In this document: positions 1 to 7,517 of the stretch, in pieces
Numbering within the stretch: the stretch's first letter is position 1
How the letters are laid out: every line of letters begins with the position of its first letter
Origin: Alphaproteobacteria bacterium
GTDB lineage: Bacteria; Pseudomonadota; Alphaproteobacteria; Puniceispirillales; Puniceispirillaceae
Direction of reading: 5' to 3'
DNA length: 20,571 bases
NCBI GenBank assembly: GCA_016780695.1
Contig: JADHLK010000007.1
Location: 1-20,571, forward strand
Notes under the pieces: model-generated
Told to the model about the DNA's origin: nothing
What the model saw: only the letters and a program-made list of their open reading frames with translations
The model's database searches: none
Program-made: the position numbers and the translations under genes

Positions 1-102
1 CTCCATTGCCAAAATGACTTCTTCCCTGTCGATGGCCTTTTCACGCGCCACAACATCAGCGATCTGAATTAATTCAAGACCCGGGATTGATGAAGTATCC
101 AT
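1..102 (-). CDS. nusA: Transcription termination/antitermination factor NusA, N-terminal fragment
   Basis: Only the first 34 codons are in the window; the gene runs off the left edge. The translation starts MDTSSIPGLELIQIADVVA and continues with REKAIDREEVILAME. This is the conserved NusA N-terminal pattern (a leucine-rich helix, then the REK-ID-V block) that contacts the RNA polymerase flap. NusA binds elongating RNA polymerase and modulates pausing, termination and antitermination. The ATG at 102 has a good ribosome binding site, GAGG, six bases upstream. It lies 40 bases downstream of the rimP stop with no terminator between, matching the conserved rimP-nusA operon. The identification is firm despite the short fragment because sequence and context agree. 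Confidence 0.93.
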   Translation of the reverse strand, partial: MDTSSIPGLELIQIADVVAREKAIDREEVILAME

Positions 103-142
103 TATTGCCTCTTTTGTTCAAGCTTGGTCAAAAAGTTCACTA

Positions 143-691
143 TTATACGCTCTCTGGCTGATCAGCTGATGCCTCAGCCAAGGGGCGCTGTTTCTGTTCT
201 TTGCCGCGGCGCGGAACAGAAAAATACTCGGTTGGATCAATGCGTGCCTGATCCAGCTCATCAAGGGTGAAGGTCAGCCGCCCGGCCAGCGTATCAAGGC
301 AAATCCGGCCTTGCTCATCATGCCCGGCCAACGTGCCGCGGAACCGCTTGCGCCCGTCAAGTGGCCGCAGCAGGGTCACCTTAATGGTTTCGCCCTGAAA
401 GCGCTCGAAATCCTGCTCTCTGGTCAGCGGCCGGTCCATACCAGGAGAGCTGACTTCCAGAAGATAGGCTTCCCGGATAGGGTCCTCAACATCCAGAACA
501 GCAGCCAGATGGCGGCTGATGGTGGCGCAATGATCGACTGTCATCTCGCTCAGATCAGAGGGTTCCGCCATGATCTGCAAATGCCTGCGCCCGCGCCCGC
601 CCGGCGCGCCAGTCAGCAAGACGCGCACCAGATCAAAGCCCAAATCAGCCAGGGCCGGTTTGATAATCTGTGTCAGGCGATTCTCAGCCAA
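143..691 (-). CDS. rimP: Ribosome maturation factor RimP
   Basis: RimP is a cytoplasmic assembly factor for the 30S subunit. The 182-residue product shows the family pattern: an N-terminal LADLGFDLVRV segment, the central VEDPI..AYLLEVSSPGMDRPL block (residues about 68-90) that is the family hallmark, and a C-terminal SH3-like barrel (FQGETIKVTLLRP to about residue 150) ending in a charged tail. The start is a TTG at 691: upstream in this frame there is no ATG or GTG that gives the expected N-terminus, and GGAG lies 10 bases before the TTG. nusA follows after 40 bases. A CTTGACC box at 748-753 could be a -35 element for this operon, but no convincing -10 follows it. Confidence 0.93.
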   Translation of the reverse strand: MAENRLTQIIKPALADLGFDLVRVLLTGAPGGRGRRHLQIMAEPSDLSEMTVDHCATISRHLAAVLDVEDPIREAYLLEVSSPGMDRPLTREQDFERFQGETIKVTLLRPLDGRKRFRGTLAGHDEQGRICLDTLAGRLTFTLDELDQARIDPTEYFSVPRRGKEQKQRPLAEASADQPESV

Positions 692-751
692 TGGGCCTGT
701 TCTCCGCTTGCAAACATCTCGTATCTGAAAAAAAACTGCACCAACCGGGTC

Positions 752-784
752 AAGAAAATAAAAAAGGCGGGCTCTCGCCCACCT
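752..784 (-). terminator. Rho-independent terminator after trmB
   Basis: Read on the minus strand, 784 to 765 forms an 8-bp stem, AGGTGGGC / GCCCGCCT (one T-G wobble), closed by a GAGA tetraloop of the stable GNRA class. It is followed at once by TTTTTTATTTT. This is a textbook intrinsic terminator, placed about 80 bases after the trmB stop and about 60 bases before rimP. It separates the metK-trmB transcript from the rimP-nusA unit. Confidence 0.85.
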
Positions 785-862
785 GCCTTGGCTTGTAGCA
801 GTTTTTTATTTTTCTTTTCTATAGGCGCATCGCCAGCAAAAAGCAAGCATCTGCATAAAATT

Positions 863-1540
863 TCAGCTGACTCGGCAAAAATCAAACCAGCTGGGCTGGC
901 GGCCTTCTTGTTCTGCCTTCTTCATATAGCGGGTGCCGGGCCAGTCCGGCGGCGGGCGGCGCCAATCTTGCGGGCGGCGGGCGGTCCAGGCAAAAGCCGG
1001 ATGCCGGGTTGTTTCTTCCAGCAGCCAGCTCTTGGCAACCGGATGATCAGAAGCCAGCCGCAACAGGCCGCCCGGCCGGATCAGGCGGGCCAGCTCATCC
1101 AGCATGGGCTGGGTCAAAATGCGGCGCGGCGCATGGCGTTTTTTGGGCCAGGGATCAGGAAACAGAATATAGACCCCGGCCAGGCTGGCAGTCGGCCAGC
1201 TGGGCAGGATCAGGCGCACATCATCATCCCAGATCAGAATATTCTGACAATCACCTGCCGCCCGGTGCCGCAACAGTGAGGCCACCCCATTGATAAAGGG
1301 CTCAGCCCCGATAAACCCATCTTGCGGAGCCGCCGCGGCACGGGCCGCCAAATGCTCACCGCCGCCAAAACCGATCTCCAGCCAAATATCCTTTGGTGCA
1401 TGGGAAAAAAGATCAGGCAGATCAGCCACCATGCGGGGCATCCGCCAGCGCGGCAGATCCGTCGCCAGCATTTCTGCCATCGCCTTGCGCAACGGGCGGC
1501 CCTTGCGGCGGCCATAGAAATTCACCCTGTTTTCAGTCAT
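863..1540 (-). CDS. trmB: tRNA (guanine-N7-)-methyltransferase TrmB
   Basis: TrmB uses S-adenosylmethionine to methylate N7 of G46 in the variable loop of tRNA. The 225-residue length is normal. The SAM-binding motif I is WLEIGFGGGEH (about residues 53-63), the signature FPDPWPKKRH lies at about 127-136, and the C-terminal substrate loop TRYMKKAEQEGRQPSWFDF lies at about 203-221. The ATG at 1540 gives the usual start just before the NFYGRRKGRPLR basic segment, although no strong Shine-Dalgarno is visible. It lies 53 bases downstream of metK on the same strand, which makes co-transcription with the SAM synthetase likely, and its transcript ends at the terminator at 752-784. Confidence 0.95.
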   Translation of the reverse strand: MTENRVNFYGRRKGRPLRKAMAEMLATDLPRWRMPRMVADLPDLFSHAPKDIWLEIGFGGGEHLAARAAAAPQDGFIGAEPFINGVASLLRHRAAGDCQNILIWDDDVRLILPSWPTASLAGVYILFPDPWPKKRHAPRRILTQPMLDELARLIRPGGLLRLASDHPVAKSWLLEETTRHPAFAWTARRPQDWRRPPPDWPGTRYMKKAEQEGRQPSWFDFCRVS

Positions 1541-1593
1541 CTGTGGCAGAGTCCCGGCCTGTTATCCGGCTGCGTGGTCTGAAAGCGTGCCTG

Positions 1594-2766
1594 TCAGGCC
1601 AGCTTTTTGGCCAGATCAAGCGCCTCCCAGCTAAAACTGCCCGGCCCGGCCTCACCTGCTTCGCGGCCAAAATGCCCATAGGCAGAAGTCGGCACAAAAA
1701 TAGGCTGGTTCAGCTGCAGGCTATTGCGAATGGCGCGCGGGGTCAGCGACACCAGCTCGGTCAGCCTGCCCTGCAATTCAGCATCTTTCAGCCGCCCGGT
1801 CCCATGTGTCTTAACCAGCAAGGATACCGGTTCGGCCACCCCGATCGCATAGGCCAGCTGGATGGTGCATTTATCAGCCAATCCGGCCGCGACCACATTC
1901 TTTGCCAGCCAGCGCGCGGCATAGGCAGCTGAGCGATCCACCTTGGTCGGATCCTTGCCGGAAAACGCCCCGCCCCCATGCGGGGCAGCCCCGCCATAGG
2001 TATCCACAATAATCTTGCGGCCCGTCAGCCCGGCATCCCCGTCCGGCCCGCCAATTTCAAATTTACCGGTCGGATTGACCAGAAAATCCGCATCCCCGAC
2101 CATCCAGCCATCCGGCAGAATATCGGCGATCAGCGGGGTGACCAGCTGGCGGATTTCGGCTTCTGTCACGCCGGGCAGATGCTGGGTGGACAGCACGATC
2201 TTTTCCACCCCCGCAATGCGATCCTGATCATCATAGCGCAGTGTCAGCTGGGATTTGGCATCCGGTCCCAAAATGGTATCCGGATCGCTCTTGCGCAGCC
2301 TCGCCAGCTCTTTCAAAATCGCATGGCTATAATGCAGCGCCGCCGGCATCAATGCCTCAGTCTCACGGCAGGCATAGCCAAACATCAGCCCCTGATCTCC
2401 AGCCCCCTCATCCTTGCCGGACAGGTTGTCAGCATCCACGCCCTGGGCAATATCAACAGATTGCTCATGCAGGTAATTCTGGAATTCAAAATGGGCATGG
2501 TGGAATTTTTCCTGCTCATAGCCGATTTCCTTGACCGCGGCCCGCACCCGGCCCTCAATCTGGTCGATAATTTTCGGCAGGTTTTCCTCTGAGGCGCGCA
2601 CCTCTCCGGCCAGCACGATGCGGTTGGTCGTTGCCAGTGTCTCACAGCCAACCCGAGCTTCTGGTTCATGCTCCAAAAACAAATCCAAAACGGTATCGGA
2701 AATGCGGTCGCAAATCTTGTCCGGGTGACCTTCCGAGACCGATTCAGAAGTAAACAGATAGCCCAT
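1594..2766 (-). CDS. metK: S-adenosylmethionine synthetase MetK
   Basis: MetK makes S-adenosylmethionine from methionine and ATP. The 390-residue product has the canonical motifs: N-terminal FTSESVSEGHPDK with His14, the GAGDQG hexapeptide at 121-126 and the P-loop-like GGGAFSGKD at 264-272. The reading frame stays open upstream to an ATG at 2835 that would overlap lnt, and another ATG lies at 2775. The start at 2766 is preferred because AGGAG lies exactly 9 bases before it and the protein then begins MGYLFTSESV as in homologues; the 2775 ATG touches the AGGAG directly. Only 37 bases separate it from the lnt stop, leaving no room for a SAM riboswitch. A helix-turn-helix gene often present between lnt and metK in alphaproteobacteria is absent. 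Confidence 0.96.
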   Translation of the reverse strand: MGYLFTSESVSEGHPDKICDRISDTVLDLFLEHEPEARVGCETLATTNRIVLAGEVRASEENLPKIIDQIEGRVRAAVKEIGYEQEKFHHAHFEFQNYLHEQSVDIAQGVDADNLSGKDEGAGDQGLMFGYACRETEALMPAALHYSHAILKELARLRKSDPDTILGPDAKSQLTLRYDDQDRIAGVEKIVLSTQHLPGVTEAEIRQLVTPLIADILPDGWMVGDADFLVNPTGKFEIGGPDGDAGLTGRKIIVDTYGGAAPHGGGAFSGKDPTKVDRSAAYAARWLAKNVVAAGLADKCTIQLAYAIGVAEPVSLLVKTHGTGRLKDAELQGRLTELVSLTPRAIRNSLQLNQPIFVPTSAYGHFGREAGEAGPGSFSWEALDLAKKLA

Positions 2767-2775
2767 AGCAAACAT

Positions 2776-2780
2776 CTCCT
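2776..2780 (-). promoter_or_regulatory. Ribosome binding site that fixes the metK start
   Basis: AGGAG on the minus strand with a 9-base spacer to the ATG at 2766. It abuts the alternative ATG at 2775 with zero spacing, so it supports the shorter MetK reading. Confidence 0.7.
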
Positions 2781-2803
2781 GCAAAGCGCGCGCGTAAATG
2801 CAC

Positions 2804-4279
2804 CTATATCTGCCTTTTTTGGCCTGATCGGTCAAGCAGCAATGCCGCCCCCAGCAACCAGAAAATCAGCAACAGAAAGCCGCCCTGTCTGGCACGCACA
2901 TAAGGCGGGGCCGCCAGCGCCGCCGGCACCGGCAAATCAAGGGCCGCCGCCTCGCCAAGCCGGGTCTGGCCAAGCAGCCGCCCAAACCCGTCAAACCCGG
3001 CACTGATGCCGGTATTGGCCACCCGCAGCAGCGGCAGCCCTTCCTCAATCGCCCGCAATCTGGACTGTGCCAGATGCTGATAGGGCCCGGCGGTATGGCC
3101 GAACCAGGCATCATTGGTCAGATTAACCAGAAAATCAGGGCGCCGCTCACCGCGGATAAAGCCGGGGAAAATCACCTCATAGCAAATCAGCACCCTTATA
3201 TGGCCCAGCTGCGGATGCACAAACAGCGCCGGCTCGGTGCCGGGGGCAAAATCAGTCGGCCCGGCCAGCGCCTCAACAAAAGGCAGGAACCGGATCGGCA
3301 CATATTCGCCAAACGGCACCAGACGCTGCTTGTCAGCACTGGCGAGTTCCGCCCCGGTGCCATCCAGCAGCATCACTGAATTGAGCAGATGGTTTGGCCC
3401 ACCGCGGCGCAACAGGCCGGTCAGCAGCTGCCCATCTTCTGGCAGGGCGGTGCGCGCCAGCTGCGCCAGCAGCTGTTTTTCCTGCGGCCAGAAACCGGCA
3501 AAGGCTGATTCCGGCCAGATAACCAGCTGCGGGATCGGTTTTTCGCTCAAACCCAGCTCTAGCAACCGCTGCAAATGGGCCGGGCGGGCGGCGCGTTGCC
3601 ATTTTTCTGCCTGCGGCACAGCGGGCTGAATCAGGCGCACCTTGGCGGGCGGCTGCGGGTCCAGCGGCGGGGCGGTTATAATGCGATGTTGGCCCCAGCC
3701 AAAACAGATCAGCAGCGGCAGCATCAAAAACACAGCCTGCCGCCGGTTTTCCCACCCCAGCCCCAGCCCTGCCAGAAAGGCAAATAACAACAGGTTCAGC
3801 CCGTTCTGGCCAATCAGCGCGGCCATCTGGGCCAGCCCGTCCGTGGCCAGAAATACCTGCCCCGGCGCATTCCAGGGAAAGCCGGTCAGCAGCCAGCTGC
3901 GCGCCCACTCTGCCAGCCCGGTTGCCAGTGCAATAAAAATGAGTTTCTGGCTGCGGCTGGTCCCGGCCCGCCAGCCCACCAGCCCGGCAACTGCCCAGAA
4001 AAGCGCCAGAAAAAACGGCAGGCCAAGGGCTGATAAAGGCAGCATAAAAAGATAGGCCGCATCACCAATGAACAGCGAATGGCTTATCCAATAGAGCGAG
4101 ACAGCAAACCAGCCAAACCCGCCTGCCAGCATGGCCAGCCCGGCCGCCCCCAGGCTTTTCGCGCTGGCTGCCTGCCAGAGGATTACCAGCAAACCCAGCA
4201 CACAGATCAGCCAGCTGGCCGGTGGCAAGCCAAGGGCCGCTATTCCGCCTGCCAAAAACAGCAGCAAAAAACGCTTCAT
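2804..4279 (-). CDS. lnt: Apolipoprotein N-acyltransferase Lnt
   Basis: Lnt is an inner-membrane enzyme that adds the third acyl chain to the N-terminal cysteine of lipoproteins. The 491-residue protein has a hydrophobic N-terminal half with several membrane segments (to about residue 200), then a periplasmic nitrilase-like domain and a C-terminal membrane helix. The Glu-Lys-Cys catalytic triad is intact: Glu257 in VIWPESAF, Lys317 in ADKQRLVPFGEYVP and Cys366 in VLICYEVIFPGF. A further conserved segment is NLTNDAWFG. Its ATG overlaps the corC stop by 4 bases (ATGA), indicating translational coupling, in the common ybeY-corC-lnt order. Confidence 0.96.
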   Translation of the reverse strand: MKRFLLLFLAGGIAALGLPPASWLICVLGLLVILWQAASAKSLGAAGLAMLAGGFGWFAVSLYWISHSLFIGDAAYLFMLPLSALGLPFFLALFWAVAGLVGWRAGTSRSQKLIFIALATGLAEWARSWLLTGFPWNAPGQVFLATDGLAQMAALIGQNGLNLLLFAFLAGLGLGWENRRQAVFLMLPLLICFGWGQHRIITAPPLDPQPPAKVRLIQPAVPQAEKWQRAARPAHLQRLLELGLSEKPIPQLVIWPESAFAGFWPQEKQLLAQLARTALPEDGQLLTGLLRRGGPNHLLNSVMLLDGTGAELASADKQRLVPFGEYVPIRFLPFVEALAGPTDFAPGTEPALFVHPQLGHIRVLICYEVIFPGFIRGERRPDFLVNLTNDAWFGHTAGPYQHLAQSRLRAIEEGLPLLRVANTGISAGFDGFGRLLGQTRLGEAAALDLPVPAALAAPPYVRARQGGFLLLIFWLLGAALLLDRSGQKRQI

Positions 4280-5184
4280 CGGGTCTTTTCAGAGACCGTT
4301 TGCGCGCTCTGGCCAGCCAAGCCCTCAGCTGGCGCAGCTGGCGCCGGGGCTGCCCGCATCCGGTCCATCGCCAGCCCCTCAATACGCAGCAGGGTGATAC
4401 GGCGCGGGTCGCCGTCCAGCACCTCAAAAACCAGACCGGAGGCATGGCGAATCACCTCACCGCGCACCGGCACCCGGCCCGCCAGCGCAAAGACCAGCCC
4501 GCCCAGCGTATCTATCTCATCCCGGTCTTCCTCATCCAGCAACCGGCCGGTCACTGCCTCCAGCCGGTCCAGCTCCAGGCGGGCATCGGCTATCGCAGTG
4601 CCATCGCCGGTCTGCTCAAAGCGCGGCGGGGCCGTATCATCATGTTCATCCTCAATCTCGCCGACAATTTCCTCAACCAGATCCTCAATCGTGATCAGCC
4701 CGTCCACACCGCCAAATTCATCCACCACCAATGCCAGATGGCGGCGGCGCAGCCGCATTTCCTGCAACAGGTCAAGCAGCCGGATAGAAGGCGAGACGAA
4801 CAGCACCGGACGCAGCAATTTTTCCAGCGGCGGGCGTGTCTGGTTCAAAAGATGCGGCAGCAAATCCTTCAGATGCAGCATCCCGCGCACCGAATCCATC
4901 TTGCCGTCATTGGCTGGCACCCGGCTATGATTCGCCGCGCTAATCTGGGCGGCAACCGTGTCAAAATCCTCAGTTATATCAACCGAGATAATATCAGCGC
5001 GCGGGACCATCACATCTTCTGCCGTGATGTCGCGCAGGCCGAGCATATTTTTCAGCAGCGCGCTTTCATGATTATCGAAGCTGGCCTCATCCTTCATGGA
5101 GGTTTCGATCAGATCCGTCAGCTCTTCACGCACGCTGCCGCGGCGCAGGTTGAACGGTTTTGCCAAAGCAGAAATCAGTTTCAT
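4276..5184 (-). CDS. corC: CBS-domain transporter-associated protein, CorC/HlyC family
   Basis: This 302-residue cytoplasmic protein has a tandem CBS pair starting at the VMVPRADIISVD motif (about residue 58) and continuing through the VVDEFGGVDGLITIEDLVEEIVGEIEDEHD motif region. A CorC/HlyC C-terminal domain follows (DEIDTLGGLVFALAGRVPVRGE). It lacks the N-terminal DUF21 membrane domain, so it is the short soluble form encoded beside ybeY and lnt in many proteobacteria, linked by family knowledge to Mg/Co efflux, probably as an adenosine-nucleotide sensor. The start at 5184 is backed by an upstream GGAGGGG. It overlaps ybeY and lnt by 4 bases on each side. 'Hemolysin' is a misleading older name for this family. 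Confidence 0.92.
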   Translation of the reverse strand: MKLISALAKPFNLRRGSVREELTDLIETSMKDEASFDNHESALLKNMLGLRDITAEDVMVPRADIISVDITEDFDTVAAQISAANHSRVPANDGKMDSVRGMLHLKDLLPHLLNQTRPPLEKLLRPVLFVSPSIRLLDLLQEMRLRRRHLALVVDEFGGVDGLITIEDLVEEIVGEIEDEHDDTAPPRFEQTGDGTAIADARLELDRLEAVTGRLLDEEDRDEIDTLGGLVFALAGRVPVRGEVIRHASGLVFEVLDGDPRRITLLRIEGLAMDRMRAAPAPAAPAEGLAGQSAQTVSEKTR

Positions 5185-5774
5185 GCCGCCCCTCCTCTGG
5201 CCCAGGGATCAGCCAAGCCTGCCGCCACCATCAGCTGGCTTTCCAGTGCCTCCATCCTCTCCGCCTCATTGTCTGTTTCATGATCAAAGCCGCAGAGATG
5301 CAGCACCCCATGCAGCAACAGATGCGCCAGATGATCGGCCAGCGGAATACCGGCCCGCGCCGCCTCTGCCTCTATTATCTCTCGTCCCAACACCAGATCA
5401 CCCAGCAGCAACCGGCCGCTATCCGGGTCTGTCGTGCCATTGTCAAAAGACAAGATATTGGTTGGCCCATCCTTGCCGCGCCAAGCCTCGTTAAGCCGCG
5501 CCATCTCAGCATCATCTGTCCAGAAAACAGACAGCTGGGCCGGGGGGAGCGGATATACAGATTTGAAACCGGCGAGCAAGAGACGCGCTGTCTGTTCCAG
5601 ATCGGCATCCAGATGATCACGCCAGCCGGGTGTGCCCAGCTGATGGTCAATCAGAAAGTCAGGGAAATCCCAATCGGCAAGCAGCTTTGCATCAGCCGGA
5701 TCAGGCAGGAAAGAGGCAGAAGCCGGACTGTCAGGCTCCGGCACATCCTCAGATGGATTGGTCATAAGGCTCAT
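5181..5774 (-). CDS. ybeY: Endoribonuclease YbeY (rRNA maturation factor)
   Basis: YbeY is a zinc-dependent single-strand endoribonuclease involved in 16S rRNA 3' processing and ribosome quality control. The zinc motif is intact as HLLLHGVLHLCGFDHE (three ligand histidines at about 155, 159 and 165), and the upstream NILSFDNG and LLGDLVLG segments also match the family. At 197 residues it is longer than most YbeY proteins because of an acidic, Pro/Ser-rich N-terminal extension of about 40 residues. The start is uncertain: TTG 5777, ATG 5774 and ATG 5765 are all possible and none has a strong Shine-Dalgarno; 5774 was chosen as the first ATG. It normally sits next to phoH, but here two extra genes intervene. 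Confidence 0.93.
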   Translation of the reverse strand: MSLMTNPSEDVPEPDSPASASFLPDPADAKLLADWDFPDFLIDHQLGTPGWRDHLDADLEQTARLLLAGFKSVYPLPPAQLSVFWTDDAEMARLNEAWRGKDGPTNILSFDNGTTDPDSGRLLLGDLVLGREIIEAEAARAGIPLADHLAHLLLHGVLHLCGFDHETDNEAERMEALESQLMVAAGLADPWARGGAA

Positions 5775-5814
5775 CAAGGCTCTGTCAGTGAACTCACGAC
5801 CCTATCTTGCCCCA

Positions 5815-5848
5815 GCTAAACGCCGCTGTCCAGCGGTCTCGTTTTAGC
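5815..5848. other. Nested hairpin between the AT-rich orphan gene and ybeY
   Basis: Plus-strand arms GCTAAACG (5815-5822) and CGTTTTAGC (5840-5848) pair over 8 bp with one bulged T. Inside them CCGCTG (5823-5828) and CAGCGG (5831-5836) form a second perfect stem. No U-tract follows on either strand, so it is not a normal intrinsic terminator. It lies in the 85-base gap between the stop of the orphan gene at 5860 and ybeY. It could be an RNA processing or stabilising structure, a terminator of unusual form, or a relic of an insertion end. Confidence 0.5.
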
Positions 5849-5859
5849 GGTAACTGTTT

Positions 5860-6444
5860 CTAACTTGGCAGATTAAATTTATCTGTTTTTGTTTCAGCAA
5901 GCCTGTCCAAAATCGCTGTCATGGCAAAACCAGTCTCAATCAACCAGTTGAACTGATCTTCTTCTGTCTCCTTTTCACCCTCTGGAAAGCGGCGGACCAG
6001 AGAGAAGTTTTCTGATTTCTCTTTTTCTACCCGCCTTATGTAACCATTTTTTCTATATTCCACACTGAAAGGTTGGTCACCAAAATTGCGCTGGTTAACA
6101 AATGGGGGTATCTCAATTTCGCCCTTGTTAATCTGGTCGGTAAAATATCGGAGGGTTTTTTCAAATTTCCTTTTGTTTATTTCTTGCATCTTAAGCTTCT
6201 TGTATGGAAACCGGAAATAAACGACTATCTGCCTCTTATCGTTATCTCGATACAAATTTACCGAATTTCTGATGGAGATTTTGGATAGTTCTTGTCTCTT
6301 TAGAATGGCCCTCAAGACCCGACCTTTTGTCTTTCGAACACGCGTTCGTCTAAAAAGAACATCTGTTTCCTCTCTTTGATCCAGAGCTGATTTCAACCTC
6401 TCCAGCCATTCTATGGTTTCTTGCTCTCTGGCTGTGTCTGTCAT
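5860..6444 (-). CDS. AT-rich hypothetical protein, highly charged
   Basis: I do not recognise this 194-residue protein and assign no function. It is very rich in Lys, Arg and Glu, has no signal peptide or membrane segment, and looks cytoplasmic. A basic stretch (about residues 32-60) precedes a predicted beta segment, RQIVVYFRFP (71-80). The C-terminus ends in an amphipathic helix, FNWLIETGFAMTAILDRLAE (165-184). Translation is supported by a strong GGAGG five bases before the ATG at 6444. Composition is unlike the neighbours: by hand count 6181-6300 is 43/120 G+C (about 36%), against 35/60 (58%) at 5221-5280 in ybeY. That points to recent acquisition. It follows the 6478 gene by 33 bases on the same strand, so the two probably form an operon. 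Confidence 0.75.
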   Translation of the reverse strand: MTDTAREQETIEWLERLKSALDQREETDVLFRRTRVRKTKGRVLRAILKRQELSKISIRNSVNLYRDNDKRQIVVYFRFPYKKLKMQEINKRKFEKTLRYFTDQINKGEIEIPPFVNQRNFGDQPFSVEYRKNGYIRRVEKEKSENFSLVRRFPEGEKETEEDQFNWLIETGFAMTAILDRLAETKTDKFNLPS

Positions 6445-6477
6445 CTTCTCCTCCTTCTTTTTTGTTAAGGGAAACTG

Positions 6478-7455
6478 TCAGCCATAGACCGGGCGCAGGC
6501 CGCGCGGTGGCACGGCGAGCCGGGAGACTTGATCAGGCCGGAAGGTCAGCGAAAGGGCGCTTGCCTCAGAGGGATGCTCCCAAAATTCCAGCGCCTCCAC
6601 CCCCGGCTGACCGTCCAGCATTGCCTTAGCCTCTTTTGCCTCTGTCCCTTGCGGCAAAACCGCCTTTATCCGGCAGGGGCGGGCCGGATCATCCCAGTGA
6701 TGCGCCGCCGCCTCAGCATCTGAGGCAAAGCCAGCCGCCTCTATGCCGCGAATGACCGACACCCGGCCCAGCCTCGCCACCAGCGGGTCCAGCAGGGCGG
6801 CACAGGCACGCGCCACCTCCTCTTGGGTAATCGGCTTATAATCAGCTGTGTCCTTGTCCACTGGCGGGACCATCCGCTGTCCAGCCTCCAGCGCGGCGGC
6901 ATTACGGCAAAAATCCAGCAAACAGAAAGAGCGCCCCACCCGGATATGATGGGCACGCAAGCTCTGTTTCTTGCTGGTAAGATAGCTGCCGCCTTTTTTG
7001 GCCCCAGCCTTTTTCCAAGTCACACAGGCAAATTCGGTGTTTGGATAGGTGATCACCCGGTCTCGGCAAGCCGCGATATAGGCAAGCGATTCGATTCTAT
7101 CTTTCAGCGCCTTCCCGGTGATCCCCTTGTCCACCAAGTCCCACAAGGCAATATCTACCGTTGCCTCCCCATCTTGCCAGCGATGCTTTGGCCCGAATCG
7201 TGATCCGGCATGCGCCTTTTTATCTGCCTGCTCTATCACTTGCGGCCAAAACGCATCGGCCACAGAAAACAAGCCAAAAGCCTCAATCATAGGCTCCAGC
7301 AAATCAACACATACCTGTTCAGCAATCTGCTGATAGCCACTGTTCCAATGCTGATCAAACAACAAGCCGATCCGGCTCTTGTAAATTGCGTGATCAGCCA
7401 TGAAATCCAGCAGAATGAAATGTTTTGACAGTCGCGTTGTCTCCCAGCCTGACAT
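6478..7455 (-). CDS. Duplicated, degenerate peptidase M15-like protein (putative)
   Basis: A 325-residue protein built from two related halves. The element SKHFILLDFMADHAIYKS (10-27) recurs as GRSFCLLDFCRNAAALEA (174-191). QVCVDLLEPMIEAFGLFSV (47-65) recurs as RACAALLDPLVARLGRVSV (216-234). HRWQDGEATVDI (91-102) aligns without gaps to HHWDDPARPCRI (252-263). The order HF-L-DF, then a helix ending in L-P, then H-x-x-G-x-A-x-D, resembles the peptidase M15/D-Ala-D-Ala carboxypeptidase fold. The metal motif has abnormal spacing in copy 1 and lacks G, A and D in copy 2, so catalysis is doubtful. No signal peptide is seen. The start is well supported: AGGAGG lies 7 bases upstream of the ATG at 7455. 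GC content is similar to the neighbours, unlike the downstream gene. The M15 link is inference; the duplication is directly visible. Confidence 0.7.
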   Translation of the reverse strand: MSGWETTRLSKHFILLDFMADHAIYKSRIGLLFDQHWNSGYQQIAEQVCVDLLEPMIEAFGLFSVADAFWPQVIEQADKKAHAGSRFGPKHRWQDGEATVDIALWDLVDKGITGKALKDRIESLAYIAACRDRVITYPNTEFACVTWKKAGAKKGGSYLTSKKQSLRAHHIRVGRSFCLLDFCRNAAALEAGQRMVPPVDKDTADYKPITQEEVARACAALLDPLVARLGRVSVIRGIEAAGFASDAEAAAHHWDDPARPCRIKAVLPQGTEAKEAKAMLDGQPGVEALEFWEHPSEASALSLTFRPDQVSRLAVPPRGLRPVYG

Positions 7456-7517
7456 GATCGCCTCCTCGCCTGATAGGCTGCGGGCGCGAAACCGCCCCGC
7501 CTTCAGACAAGGCTAGG

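Noticed and set aside
721..753. Promoter for rimP-nusA
   Set aside because: A good CTTGACC -35 box exists at 748-753, but no acceptable -10 occurs at a normal spacing, so it is not listed as a feature.
786..815. Plus-strand terminator next to the trmB terminator
   Set aside because: A CTGC/GCAG stem precedes a T-run, but it is only 4 bp with an 11-base loop and no plus-strand gene ends there.
311..1279. Long plus-strand open frame opposite rimP and trmB
   Set aside because: It lies opposite two well-supported genes and crosses a terminator; its translation shows no family features and it is an antisense shadow.
2767..2803. SAM riboswitch ahead of metK
   Set aside because: Only 37 bases separate metK from the lnt stop, too short for any known SAM aptamer.
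4079..5283. Plus-strand open frames opposite lnt, corC and ybeY
   Set aside because: Low-complexity Ser/Arg/Gln-rich translations antisense to conserved genes, produced by high GC content.
5815..5848. Integron attC site
   Set aside because: The paired arms superficially resemble attC outer arms, but the GTTRRRY / RYYYAAC core is not matched and no integrase or gene cassettes are present.
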